DNA from: Variovorax atrisoli 110B
Lineage (GTDB): Bacteria > Pseudomonadota > Gammaproteobacteria > Burkholderiales > Burkholderiaceae_C
Direction: 5' to 3'
NCBI RefSeq assembly: GCF_000382045.1
Contig: NZ_KB907461.1
Location: forward strand, 62,001-126,000
DNA length: 64,000 bases
The position numbers were made by a program, and so were the translations under genes. Of the stretch, positions 51,853 through 60,649 are shown one piece after another (the stretch's first letter is position 1; every line of letters begins with the position of its first letter). The notes under the pieces were generated by a model that saw nothing but the letters and a program-made list of their open reading frames with translations, was not told where the DNA came from and did not search any database.

Positions 51853-52452
51853 ATGACCATATCGCTGCTGAGAGAGCTGCCCGAACTCAAGATCGTCGTC
51901 GTCCATCCGCCTGACGAGGAGGGGGACGCACTGGTAAGCCACTTGCGGCGCGTCGGCTGCATGGTCACCACGGCCTGGCCGATGCCCGCCAGCGTGCCGC
52001 CCAATGTCGATGTCCTCTTCCTGCTGGTGGAGGGGGAGGCGCGCCACGCGACCGAGGCGTTGCTCAAGACGCTGCCCCGACCCGAGCCGACGGTGATCGC
52101 CATCGTGAACTACGAGGATCCCACGACCTTGCAGCTGGTGCTCGAGAGCGCCGCATTTGCAGTGGTGCAAAAACCCATCAAGCCATTCGGTCTGCTGGCG
52201 CACCTCGTGACGGCGCGAAGCCTATGGGCCGAGCGTCAGGCCATGCTCAAGGAAAACCGCAAGCTGCGCCGTAAGATCACCAGCGACCAGGCCATGAGTC
52301 GCGCCAAGACGATCCTCATGGCCTCCAAGGGAATCAGCGAGGTGGACGCCTACCAGGCGATCCGGGCACAGGCGATGGCCAAGCGCTTGTCGATGGAACA
52401 GATTGCGAGTTCGATCATCAACATGGAAACCCTGTTGCAACCGCCGCCCTAA
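51853..52452 (+). CDS. amiR: AmiR-type antiterminator with ANTAR domain
   Basis: A 199-residue protein. Residues about 1-130 are a pseudo-receiver lacking the phospho-acceptor Asp (VVHPPDEEGDALVSHLRRVG, then FLLVEGEARHATEALLK). Residues about 130-160 form the coiled coil, and about 140-195 the ANTAR domain: SRAKTILMASKGISEVDAYQAIRAQAMAKRLSMEQIA. ANTAR proteins bind paired hexaloop hairpins in nascent RNA and prevent intrinsic termination. Two matching leaders flank this gene pair (50600-50680 and 52535-52613). Confidence 0.93.
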   Translation: MTISLLRELPELKIVVVHPPDEEGDALVSHLRRVGCMVTTAWPMPASVPPNVDVLFLLVEGEARHATEALLKTLPRPEPTVIAIVNYEDPTTLQLVLESAAFAVVQKPIKPFGLLAHLVTARSLWAERQAMLKENRKLRRKITSDQAMSRAKTILMASKGISEVDAYQAIRAQAMAKRLSMEQIASSIINMETLLQPPP

Positions 52453-52534
52453 CTCGTTAGCATGAACGCATCGAGTCGGCATGCCGATTCGGTGGTTGCA
52501 TCCCCTTGATATTCAGGCGCCGATGCGACCGGCT

Positions 52535-52577
52535 CCGGGAACCATGTGTGTTCTCCGGGCCACCTGGCAATGAAGCC
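52535..52577 (+). promoter_or_regulatory. Tandem hairpins of ANTAR-binding type in the importer leader
   Basis: P1 is CCGGGAAC (52535-52542) with GTTC-T-CCGG (52550-52558), an 8-bp stem with one bulge and loop CATGTGT, so C at position 1 and G at position 4, as in the amiC leader P1 loop. P2 is a short stem GGC-[AATGAA]-GCC (52566-52577) with hexaloop A1/G4, ending in the same UGAA as the amiC leader P2. Its 3' arm overlaps the terminator stem at 52573 onwards. P2 is weak alone and would need protein support. A separate hairpin GAGTCGG-CATG-CCGATTC lies at 52473-52490. Confidence 0.6.
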
Positions 52578-52613
52578 CACACCGCGGTGCAAACCGCGTT
52601 GTGGGTTTTTTTT
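52573..52613 (+). terminator. Intrinsic terminator in the importer leader (attenuator)
   Basis: CCCACA (52576-52581) pairs with TGTGGG (52600-52605), then after one mismatch CGCGGT (52583-52588) pairs with ACCGCG (52593-52598) around a GCAA tetraloop. Eight T follow at 52606-52613. It sits about 120 bp after the amiR stop and about 95 bp before the binding-protein gene, so it may end amiCR transcripts and also gate the importer operon, with read-through when AmiR is active. Confidence 0.88.
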
Positions 52614-52709
52614 CGCCTGAAACCGACAGTGTTGTCGGCTGGTCCTGTTAGTCGAGCTCATCAACCATCGGCAGCGCATGGTTCGCTGCGTCACGTCCTG
52701 AGGTCCCCT

Positions 52710-53957
52710 ATGTTGAAAACCAACCGTCGCCACTTCCTTCTTTCCTCGGCTGCTTCTGCGACCGCGCTCGCATCGCCGGTCCTCATGCGGCCCGCGTACG
52801 CAGCCGACGCCATCAGGGTCGGCGCGCTCTATTCGCAGACCGGCGGACTCTCGATCGTCGAGAAGATGCTCGCCAACGGCGTGCGCATGGCCGTCGCCGA
52901 GATCAATGCCGCAGGCGGTGTCATGGGGCGCAAGGTCGAAGTGGTGCTCGAGGACGGCGCTTCTGACCCGAAGACTTTCAACGAGAAGGCCTCCAAGCTG
53001 ATCACGCGTGATCGCATCGAGACCGTGTTCGGCTGCCACACCTCGGCGAGCCGCAAGGCGGTATTGCCCGTCTTCGAGCGGCGCAACGCGATGCTGTTCT
53101 ATCAGACCCACTACGAAGGCTTCGAGTGCTCGAAGAATGTCGTCTACAGCGGCGCGGTCGCCAACCAGCAGCTGGCCAACTACATTCCCTGGATCGTCGA
53201 GAAGCTGGGCAAGAAGAAGTTCTTCATCGTCGGCTCGAACTACGTCTATCCGCGAGAGATGTCCAAGGTCAGCAAGAAGCTGATCGAGCAGGCCGGTGCC
53301 AAGTGGGTGGCGGACGAGTACCTCGAGCTCGGTCATTCCGAATGGGCCTCGGTGGTGCGCAAGATCAAGGAGTCGGGCGCCGACGTGGTGCTCTCGCATG
53401 TGGTCGGTGACTCGCTGGTGGCCTTCTACCGGGAATACAAGAACCAGGGGATGTCCCAGGCTGCGGTGCCGATCTGCGCCACGGTGATCAGCGAGATCGA
53501 GATTGCAGCAATGGGGGGCGAATACGCGGCCGGCAGCTACACCTCGGTGCCCTACTTCATGTCCATCGACACGCCGGCCAACAAGTCCTTCATCGAGCGC
53601 TACCGCAAGTTTGTCAACGACCCGAAGGCGGTGACCTATCACTCGCTCGAAGCTGCTTACTTTCAAGTCTTCCTCTGGAAGCAGGCGGTGGAGGCGGGCA
53701 AGGCCACGACGGCCGATGCGATCCGCGCCAACATCGGTGGTCAGAGCTACGACGCACCCGGCGGCAAGGTTCGCATCGATCCGGAGAGCCTGCATGCATG
53801 GGTCACGCCGCGTATCGGCCAGTGGCAGGCCGACGGCCAGAGCAAGGTGGTCGATGCCAGTCCCCAGCCCGTTCGCCCGCTGCCTTACTTCGCCTACGGC
53901 GAGACCGATGCCAACCTGATCTGCAAGCGCACGGGCGCCGCTCCGGTCAAGGCCTGA
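52710..53957 (+). CDS. Urea/short-chain amide ABC transporter substrate-binding protein (UrtA/FmdD-like)
   Basis: A 415-residue exported receptor. The leader MLKTNRRHFLLSSAASATAL carries a twin-arginine motif (NRRHFL) and ends near AYAAD, so it is probably Tat-exported. The mature protein has IRVGALYSQTGGLSIVEKM, GCHTSASRKAVLPVFER and YQTHYEGFECS, the same fold and motifs as AmiC 2 kb upstream. Receptor and cytoplasmic sensor therefore probably recognise related ligands. It is the first gene of the importer operon under the terminator at 52573-52613. Confidence 0.92.
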   Translation: MLKTNRRHFLLSSAASATALASPVLMRPAYAADAIRVGALYSQTGGLSIVEKMLANGVRMAVAEINAAGGVMGRKVEVVLEDGASDPKTFNEKASKLITRDRIETVFGCHTSASRKAVLPVFERRNAMLFYQTHYEGFECSKNVVYSGAVANQQLANYIPWIVEKLGKKKFFIVGSNYVYPREMSKVSKKLIEQAGAKWVADEYLELGHSEWASVVRKIKESGADVVLSHVVGDSLVAFYREYKNQGMSQAAVPICATVISEIEIAAMGGEYAAGSYTSVPYFMSIDTPANKSFIERYRKFVNDPKAVTYHSLEAAYFQVFLWKQAVEAGKATTADAIRANIGGQSYDAPGGKVRIDPESLHAWVTPRIGQWQADGQSKVVDASPQPVRPLPYFAYGETDANLICKRTGAAPVKA

Positions 53958-54018
53958 GACGCCCAAGACCTGCAAGGCGCGCCTTGCAGGTCGAGCCTCT
54001 TCGAGAGAAAGACTTCCG

Positions 54019-54912
54019 ATGCTGGATGTAATACTGATCGGGCTCAGCATGGGCTCGATACTTCTGCTGGCCGCGCTGGGGCTGGTCATCATCTATGGCG
54101 CGATGGGCGTGGTGAACATGGCCCATGGCGAGATGATCATGGTTGGTGCCTATGCCGCCGTGATGGCGCAGATATGGCTGGGCCTTGGCCTGTTCGCTGC
54201 GATCCCGATCGCGTTCGTCGTCTCGGGCGCACTGGGCCTGCTGATTGAGCGATGTGTGGTGAGGCGCCTTTACGGCCGGCTTGGCGACACACTGCTTGCG
54301 ACCTGGGGGGTTGCCATCCTGATCCAGCAGGCGGTGCGGCTCGAAGGTGGCCTGGCCTTCTTCGGCATCCATATCGAGGGGCTGGGGCCGGGGCTGCAGA
54401 ACATGCCCATTCCGCAGATGCTGCAAGGCGCGGTGATGATCGGCCAGACGCCGATCAATGCCTATCGCGCGTTCATCGTGGCCAGCACCGTGGTGCTCAC
54501 CTTCGCGACCTGGCTGCTCCTGTATCGCACGCGCATCGGCATGCAGGTGCGCGCCATCATTCGAAATCCACGCATGGCCGCGGCCTGCGGCATCGATGTG
54601 CAACGGGTCAATGCATGGACCTTTGCCTTTGGTGCCGGCCTGGCCGGCATCACCGGCGTGCTCGTGGCGGGCTTCAAGACGGTATCCCCCGACATGGGAA
54701 CGGCCCTGGTCGTCGACAGCTTCCTGGTGGTGGTGTCGGGCGGTGTCGGCAGCCTGCTTGGCGCGATCGTCACCTCGATCGGGCTCGGAGAAGTCACCGG
54801 CGTGGTGGCGGCATTCAGCAACGACATCCTCGCGCGTGCGGTGGTGTTCGGCCTGGTGATTCTTCTGATCATCGTGCGCCCGCAGGGGCTCTTCTCGTTC
54901 AAGGGGCGGTGA
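54019..54912 (+). CDS. LivH/UrtB-type ABC transporter permease
   Basis: A 297-residue permease with about eight hydrophobic helices. GAMGVVNMAHGEMIMVGAYA is the family's N-terminal hallmark, and the EAA-like loop AIIRNPRMAAACGIDVQRVN contacts the ATPase. GGVGSLLGAIVTSIGLGEV and VRPQGLFSFKGR end it. It is shorter than cyanobacterial UrtB, which carries an extra exported domain. Its stop overlaps the next ATG (TGATG). Confidence 0.92.
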   Translation: MLDVILIGLSMGSILLLAALGLVIIYGAMGVVNMAHGEMIMVGAYAAVMAQIWLGLGLFAAIPIAFVVSGALGLLIERCVVRRLYGRLGDTLLATWGVAILIQQAVRLEGGLAFFGIHIEGLGPGLQNMPIPQMLQGAVMIGQTPINAYRAFIVASTVVLTFATWLLLYRTRIGMQVRAIIRNPRMAAACGIDVQRVNAWTFAFGAGLAGITGVLVAGFKTVSPDMGTALVVDSFLVVVSGGVGSLLGAIVTSIGLGEVTGVVAAFSNDILARAVVFGLVILLIIVRPQGLFSFKGR

Positions 54913-56042
54913 TGGCCATGGGAACCTCTCTGGACAAGCGTCTGACCGTGGCTGCGTATGCACTGTTCCTGGGGCTGATCTTTCTGGCTCCGCTCGTGCT
55001 CGACGGCTTCGGACTCAATCGGCTCGCCAAGTATCTGGTGTTCGGTATGCTCGGCATTGCCGTTGCCATGTGCTGGGGCTACGCAGGCATCCTCAACCTC
55101 GGGCAAGGCCTTTTCTTCGGCTTGGGCGCCTACATGCTCGCCATGTCGCTGAAGATGGCGAGCCCCACCAGCCTGCAGCATGGGGGCGCGAATCCCGTGC
55201 CCGATTTCATGCTGTCCAACGCCGAGCCCGGCGCGACAGTGGATCTGTGCTGCATCAACCAGGGCTCGTTCCTCTGGCTGCCTTTCCAATCCCAGGGCTT
55301 CGGCATCTTCATGGGCGTGGTGTTGCCGGTGCTGGTAGCCTTCGTTTTGGGGGGCGTGTTGTTCCGAAAGCGCATCGCGGGGGTGTTCGTCTCGATCGTC
55401 ACGCTCGCGCTGGTGTTGCTGGTGCGCCTCCTGCTGGTGGACGCGCAGCCGCTGACCAACGGGTTCAACGGGCTGTCCGACCTCGCATGGCTGCGCGTTG
55501 GCGCGCACGAGTTCGACCCTTACGGCACATCGACGTACTACCTGGTCGCGCTCACGCTCGCATTCGTGCTGATCGGCGCGCGAGTCTTGCTCGCCACGCG
55601 CGCCGGCGTGATCCTGCGCGCGACTTCGGGCGATCCGCAGCGCGCGCGCTACCTGGGATTCGACGTGGCGCACTATCAGACCTTCTTCTTCGCGTTGTCC
55701 GCGGCCATCGCCGCCGTGGCCGGCATGCTCTATGTGGTGGTGGCCGAGTTCGCTTCGCCCACTTTCATGGACCTGAGCTTCTCGATCACGATGGTGGTCT
55801 GGGCTGCGGTGGGTGGCCGGGGCTCGCTGCTGGGTGCGTGCATCGGCGCGATCCTGATCAACATTCTGGAGGCGACCGCGAGCGAGACGCAGTCGCTGGT
55901 CGAAGCCTGGCGTGTCATCGTGGGCTTGACCTTCGTGCTGGTGGTGCTCTACCTGCCCAAAGGCATCGGTGGCTGGGCCCACGACCTGATCGCGCGCTTC
56001 GACCACCGCACGCGCGCCCGCGCGGCCGGGGGGAGGTCATGA
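54912..56042 (+). CDS. LivM/UrtC-type ABC transporter permease
   Basis: A 376-residue permease. CWGYAGILNLGQGLFFGLGAY is the LivM/UrtC hallmark. The long extracytoplasmic loop MASPTSLQHGGANPVPDFML with DLCCINQGSFLWLPF is a feature of the UrtC branch. The cytoplasmic loop RATSGDPQRARYLGFDVAHYQ meets the ATPase. It overlaps the ATPase gene by 4 bp. Confidence 0.92.
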   Translation: MAMGTSLDKRLTVAAYALFLGLIFLAPLVLDGFGLNRLAKYLVFGMLGIAVAMCWGYAGILNLGQGLFFGLGAYMLAMSLKMASPTSLQHGGANPVPDFMLSNAEPGATVDLCCINQGSFLWLPFQSQGFGIFMGVVLPVLVAFVLGGVLFRKRIAGVFVSIVTLALVLLVRLLLVDAQPLTNGFNGLSDLAWLRVGAHEFDPYGTSTYYLVALTLAFVLIGARVLLATRAGVILRATSGDPQRARYLGFDVAHYQTFFFALSAAIAAVAGMLYVVVAEFASPTFMDLSFSITMVVWAAVGGRGSLLGACIGAILINILEATASETQSLVEAWRVIVGLTFVLVVLYLPKGIGGWAHDLIARFDHRTRARAAGGRS

Positions 56043-56791
56043 CCGCGCTCGAACTCCAGTCGCTGGGCGTGAGTTTTGGCGGCTTCAAGGCCGTGGATGG
56101 CGTCTCGCTGCGCGTGGCCGACGGCGAGTTGCGCGTGCTGCTGGGTGCCAATGGGGCAGGGAAGACCACCTTGATGGATCTGATCTCGGGCAAGACGGCG
56201 AGTACGACGGGCCGTGTCCTGCTTTACGGACGCGACCTGACGAATCGGCCCGAATACCGGATCGCCCGCGCGGGCATCGGCCGCAAGTTCCAGATCCCCA
56301 GTGTTTTCCGCGAACTCTCGGTGCGACACAACCTGTGCGTGGCTGCGAGCCGGGAGCCTTCCATCCTGCGCAATCTGCGCTGGGGCTTCGGGCACGGGAT
56401 CGATGCTCGGGTGGATGAGATCCTGAACCTCATCGGCCTGGAAGCCGAGCAGCACCGACTTGGCGGTGACCTCAGCCACGGGCAGACGCAGTGGCTGGAA
56501 CTGGGGCTGCTGATCGCGCAGGACCCCAAGGTGATCCTGCTCGACGAACCCACCGCCGGCATGACGGCCGCCGAAACGCGCAAGACCGCCCAGATTCTCA
56601 AGAGCCTGCGCGGACGCCACACCATCCTGGTGGTCGAGCACGACATGGCCTTCGTACGCGACATTGCCGAGCGCATCACCGTGCTGCATCTGGGGCGCGT
56701 GCTGGCCGAAGGCAACGTCGCCGAGATCGAGCGGGATCCCCGCGTGCGGCAGGCCTATCTCGGATCCCACGGAATCGCATCGCCATGTTGA
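56039..56791 (+). CDS. LivG/UrtD-type ABC transporter ATP-binding protein
   Basis: A 250-residue ATPase from ATG 56039 with GGGAGG just upstream. Walker A is LGANGAGKTT, the signature is LSHGQTQWLELGLLI (LSHGQ, as in UrtD), and Walker B is VILLDEPTAGMT. The frame upstream of the ATG is off-frame of the permease and is not included. It overlaps the permease by 4 bp and the next ATPase by 7 bp. Confidence 0.92.
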   Translation: MTALELQSLGVSFGGFKAVDGVSLRVADGELRVLLGANGAGKTTLMDLISGKTASTTGRVLLYGRDLTNRPEYRIARAGIGRKFQIPSVFRELSVRHNLCVAASREPSILRNLRWGFGHGIDARVDEILNLIGLEAEQHRLGGDLSHGQTQWLELGLLIAQDPKVILLDEPTAGMTAAETRKTAQILKSLRGRHTILVVEHDMAFVRDIAERITVLHLGRVLAEGNVAEIERDPRVRQAYLGSHGIASPC

Positions 56792-57477
56792 CACTCACGA
56801 ATCTCGACAGCTACTACGGCCGCAGCCATGCGCTGCACGACGTCAGCCTGGTCATTCCCCGAGGAAAGATCACTGCCATTCTCGGGCGCAACGGCATGGG
56901 CAAGACGACGCTGCTGCGCGCGCTGATGGGCACCATGGTGAACTCGACCGGCCGCATCGAGCTCGATGGGCAGCGCGTCGACGCGCTGCCCACGCACCTG
57001 CGCGCTCGTGCGGGCATTGCCTATGTACCGCAGGGGCGCGAGATCATTCCCGACTTCAGCGTCCGTCAGAACATTCTGATGGGCGCCTTCGCCGGGCGGG
57101 GTCCGCGCACGATCCCCGCACTGGCGCTCGAACTGTTTCCGTATCTTGCAGCGAATCTGGAGCGCCCAGGCGGTGTGCTGTCCGGTGGCCAGCAGCAGCA
57201 GCTCGCCCTGGCGCGCGCCTTGGCGATCCATCCGAGCGTGATGCTGCTCGACGAGCCCAACGAGGGCATCCAGCCATCGGTCGTGCAGGAGATCGAGGCT
57301 GCGATCTCGCGCATGAATCGCGAACTGGGGCTCACGATGGTGCTGGTGGAGCAGAACATCGATTTCGTGCGCCGTGTCGCCAGCAGCTTCGCGATGCTCG
57401 AGAAGGGATCGTTCGTCGCGAGCGGTCCCATCGAGATGCTGAGCGACGAGATCGTCGATCTCCACATGACCTTCTGA
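56785..57477 (+). CDS. LivF/UrtE-type ABC transporter ATP-binding protein
   Basis: A 230-residue ATPase from MLTLTNLDSYYGRS. Walker A is LGRNGMGKTT, the signature LSGGQQQQLALARAL, Walker B VMLLDEPNEGIQ, and the switch His lies just before VEQNIDFV. The LSGGQQQQ and EGIQPSVVQEIE segments are typical of UrtE. It completes the importer (receptor, two permeases, two ATPases). Confidence 0.92.
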   Translation: MLTLTNLDSYYGRSHALHDVSLVIPRGKITAILGRNGMGKTTLLRALMGTMVNSTGRIELDGQRVDALPTHLRARAGIAYVPQGREIIPDFSVRQNILMGAFAGRGPRTIPALALELFPYLAANLERPGGVLSGGQQQQLALARALAIHPSVMLLDEPNEGIQPSVVQEIEAAISRMNRELGLTMVLVEQNIDFVRRVASSFAMLEKGSFVASGPIEMLSDEIVDLHMTF

Positions 57478-57543
57478 ACGGGGCGCCGCCCCGCCTTTAC
57501 TTCCATCCATCTTCTTCACGAGATCCAAGCGAGCTTCAACGCC

Positions 57544-59085
57544 ATGAACCAGATCACCCCTGACATCGACCTCACGACCCTGACCATCGACAGCGTCCAG
57601 GAGGGTTTCCGAAGCGGCCGTTTCAATGCAGAGTCGCTTGCACGAGCCTGCCTTGCTCAGATCGAGACCTGGAACGCGCGCTACAACGCCGTCATCTTCC
57701 TCAACGACGAAGCCGTCGACGACGCGCGTGCCATTGATCGTCGACGCCAGGCCGGCGAAGCGCTGGGCCCGCTCGCAGGCGTGCCCGTCGTGGTCAAGGA
57801 TCCGATGGACATGGTCGGCTTTCCGACGACCGCCGGCTGGGCGCTGTTGCACAGCAAGACCGGCGGCGTCGACCTGATGCCTGCGACCGATGCTCCTGTC
57901 GTGGCGCGCATGCGCGCCGCCGGTGCCATCATCCTCGGCAAGACCAACGTGCCGATCCTGAGCCACACCGGAACGCACGCGGACGACAGCTGGGCGGGTC
58001 CCACGCTCAACGTTGTCGTGCCGGATCGCGTGCCTGGAGGAAGCAGCGCCGGTACGGCAACGGCGGTGGGCGCCAGCATGGCGGTATTGGGACTCGCTGA
58101 GGAAACGGGAGGCTCCATCCAGAATCCGGCTTCGGCTCAGGATCTGGTGGGCATCAAGCCGACCATCGGCCTGGTGCCCAACGCCGGCGTCATGCCGCTG
58201 TCTGGCAACCGGGACGTCGTCGGACCGATCGCACGTACCGTGAAGGATGCGGCGCTCTGCCTGGACGTGCTGGCGGGCTACTCCGCAGAAGACCCGAAGA
58301 CGCTGGCCGGCGTCGGCAAGAAGCCGGTGGGGGGCTACACCTCGAAGTTCGGCAGCCGCACCCTGGAAGGGGCACGCATCGGCTTGTATGGGCCCGGCTG
58401 GCGCACACAGCCGCTCTCTGGCGAGGCGAACGCGCTCTATCTGCGTGCGGCTGATGAACTAAAGGCGCGAGGTGCCGTGCTGATCGATGACCCGTTTGCA
58501 GGCACCGGCTTCGCAGACCTGCGCCAGCCGACGCCGCCACTGGCGAACTTCGATGCCCGCGGGATGGAATCCGTACCCTATGACCTGCAGAAGTACCTCG
58601 AGCGCCTGGGCCCCGATGCGGCGCTCACGTCCTTCGCCGAGTTCGCCGCAGCGACCCAGAGCGAGTCCGCCTTCGGACCGAAGGGGGTGTTGAGCTATCT
58701 GCACAATCTGCCGCAGTTCGCAGCCGCCCTGAAGTCGCCCACCGTGCCACCGGACCTTTCGGATTTCATCGCACTGAAGGAAGCCTATCTGCGAATCGTG
58801 GACGAGGTGTTCGGGCGCGAGCGACTCGATGCACTGGTGTTTCCTCAGATGCGCGAGGAGTTGCCTGCCGTGAAGACCGGCACCATTCAGGAAACCACGG
58901 TGGGCGAACTCAACATCGCGGGCCTTCCGGCGGTGACCGTGCCGGCAGGCTACTACGCGTCGGGTGCGCCCTTTGGTCTGCTGTTCGTCGGTCCGCTGTG
59001 GAGCGAAGCGGTGCTGCTCGCGCTGGCGCACGACTACGAGCAGGCAACCCAGCATCGCAAGCCACCCCGTCTCCGCGGCGCCTGA
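57544..59085 (+). CDS. Amidase signature family enzyme
   Basis: A 513-residue amidase from MNQITPDIDLTT, 66 bp after the importer. The triad can be placed at Lys85 (VPVVVKDPMDM), Ser167 (PGGSSAGTATAV) and Ser191 (EETGGSIQNPAS). PAGYYASGAPFGLLFVGPLW ends the fold. No signal peptide is seen. It is the obvious catabolic partner of the importer: it would release ammonia and acid from the imported amide. Pseudomonas uses the unrelated nitrilase-type AmiE in this role, so the enzyme class has been swapped here. No strong ribosome site precedes the ATG. Confidence 0.92.
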   Translation: MNQITPDIDLTTLTIDSVQEGFRSGRFNAESLARACLAQIETWNARYNAVIFLNDEAVDDARAIDRRRQAGEALGPLAGVPVVVKDPMDMVGFPTTAGWALLHSKTGGVDLMPATDAPVVARMRAAGAIILGKTNVPILSHTGTHADDSWAGPTLNVVVPDRVPGGSSAGTATAVGASMAVLGLAEETGGSIQNPASAQDLVGIKPTIGLVPNAGVMPLSGNRDVVGPIARTVKDAALCLDVLAGYSAEDPKTLAGVGKKPVGGYTSKFGSRTLEGARIGLYGPGWRTQPLSGEANALYLRAADELKARGAVLIDDPFAGTGFADLRQPTPPLANFDARGMESVPYDLQKYLERLGPDAALTSFAEFAAATQSESAFGPKGVLSYLHNLPQFAAALKSPTVPPDLSDFIALKEAYLRIVDEVFGRERLDALVFPQMREELPAVKTGTIQETTVGELNIAGLPAVTVPAGYYASGAPFGLLFVGPLWSEAVLLALAHDYEQATQHRKPPRLRGA

Positions 59086-59335
59086 GCCGGTCTGGAGCCT
59101 GTCAATACGCGCCGGGGCACACCGGAACGGGGGGATCAGCGCAACGACGCGACAGAGCGGGTTGCTGCTCGTGACGCACGGGAGATGCACACGACGCCGG
59201 AACTCGCCCGAGTGAACCCACCGCTGCCCATGTTTTTGTGTTCCACTGCAGTGCTGTTTTGCAGCGGCTCCTTCATCGGCATCGCGGTCCGGCAGTACCC
59301 CGGCGGCAGCGCCTCATGACTTCACGGAGCTCGAC

Positions 59336-59575
59336 ATGGAAAAGACGGACGTTCTGGCGGCGACGATCGAGATGGCGCGCGCCGGCCTGGGCTTCACGCC
59401 TGCAGCAGGGCTGGACTGCATCTGCGATCTGATTGATGAGGAAGACCCTCAGGACGTGAATCACGACCGGAACGTGGAACGGCTGCTTCGACTCGCTGCC
59501 TGTATCTGGAGCCTGAGACATACCCTGCTTGCGCCGGCCTCCGTCGCAGCCCTGCATCCGCAGCCACTCAAGTAA
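59336..59575 (+). CDS. Small hypothetical protein
   Basis: A 79-residue protein starting MEKTDVLAATIEMARAGLGF. It has CICDLIDEEDPQDVNHDRNVERLL in the middle (two Cys and an acidic patch) and LAACIWSLRHTLLAP near the end. GGAGC lies about six bases before the ATG, and the composition is unlike that of the shadow frames. No domain recognised. Its position after the amidase, about 250 bp away, does not suggest membership of that operon. Confidence 0.45.
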   Translation: MEKTDVLAATIEMARAGLGFTPAAGLDCICDLIDEEDPQDVNHDRNVERLLRLAACIWSLRHTLLAPASVAALHPQPLK

Positions 59576-59772
59576 CGCGGGGATTGTTCAGCCTGCGGCT
59601 CGACGCCGTCGACGGTGGATCGATGTTGGGGCAGGGTCATCACCGCCGCGTTGGGTCCGTCCGACCGGGGCAGTCCGCCGGCGTTGGGTGAGCACCGCGA
59701 CGAGGTGCCGCCCCAATTCGGCTTCGATGGCCTTGTCCGTTTCGCTGCGTGCGCCTGCGCGGTGGCCCGACT

Positions 59773-60600
59773 TCAGTCGATCCCCGGCCCCGCACGAAGT
59801 TCGTCGACGAGTGCGCGCGGCGTCACGCCGGCAATCGCGCGGAACTCGGCGATGAGGTGCGCCTGGTCGTAGTAACCCGCGGCAGCGGCGATGCCGGCCC
59901 AGCCCATGCGGCTGTCATGGCGGGCGTCGCGCAACGCGCGATGGAAGCGCGTGAGCCTGGCGAATGCCTTGGGGCTGATGCCCAGGGCCTCGCGAAACAC
60001 ACGGCGCAGGTGCCGGGCGCTCACGCCAAGGTCTGCGGCGACAACGTCCACGCTCGCGCTCTCCAGCCTCCTGGCGGCTTCGAGCGCGAAACGCGGCTGG
60101 ACACCGCCTCCCTGCGCGGTGCCGAGGCGCTCGGAGATGGCGCCTTCCAGCGCCGCGGCCGCCTCGGTCATGCTGCGCGCGCCGGCGAGCCGATCGAACA
60201 GCTGCGCGCTGTCGTCCCACAGATCCTCGAGTGCGACAGTGTGCCCGGCGATGGCGGAAGCGGGCGCGCCGAGAACCGCTTCGTGCACGCCCAGGCGAAG
60301 ACGCGCCACCACGATCCGCTGGCCGCCGCGAACCAGCTTGCGATGCACCTGCTGACGCGCCCCGAGCACATGTGCATCGAGTCCGTCCCGTGCCATCGAT
60401 CCGAAGCGAACGACGATCTGGGTTTCCAGGCGGGGCACCAGGGTGCCCCGCGCATCGCGGTCGATCATGTGCAGGGAGAGAGCGGCCACGGAGGACGCGG
60501 CCGAAGTTCCCTGCGCCAGGTGACCTTGGTGAATGTGGTGCGCGCGCATGGCCCCATTATTTAACCGCTTGGCGAGCTCATGGGATTCCGCCCCCTTCAT
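59773..60600 (-). CDS. AraC-family transcriptional regulator
   Basis: A 275-residue regulator from MKGAESHELAKRL; GGAAG lies upstream. The N-terminal about 165 residues include VVRFGSMARDGLDAHVLGAR, resembling the DUF6597-type sensor domain. The C-terminal about 100 residues carry the HTH pair: VDVVAADLGVSARHLRRVFREALGISPKAF, then WAGIAAAAGYYDQAHLIAEFRAIAGVTPRAL. It is divergent from an epimerase-like gene with only 49 bp between the starts, so they probably share regulation. Confidence 0.9.
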   Translation of the reverse strand: MKGAESHELAKRLNNGAMRAHHIHQGHLAQGTSAASSVAALSLHMIDRDARGTLVPRLETQIVVRFGSMARDGLDAHVLGARQQVHRKLVRGGQRIVVARLRLGVHEAVLGAPASAIAGHTVALEDLWDDSAQLFDRLAGARSMTEAAAALEGAISERLGTAQGGGVQPRFALEAARRLESASVDVVAADLGVSARHLRRVFREALGISPKAFARLTRFHRALRDARHDSRMGWAGIAAAAGYYDQAHLIAEFRAIAGVTPRALVDELRAGPGID

Positions 60601-60649
60601 GTCCGTTTCTTCCAATTCGCGTCGCGGGCGCGCCGCTACGCTGCAGGTC

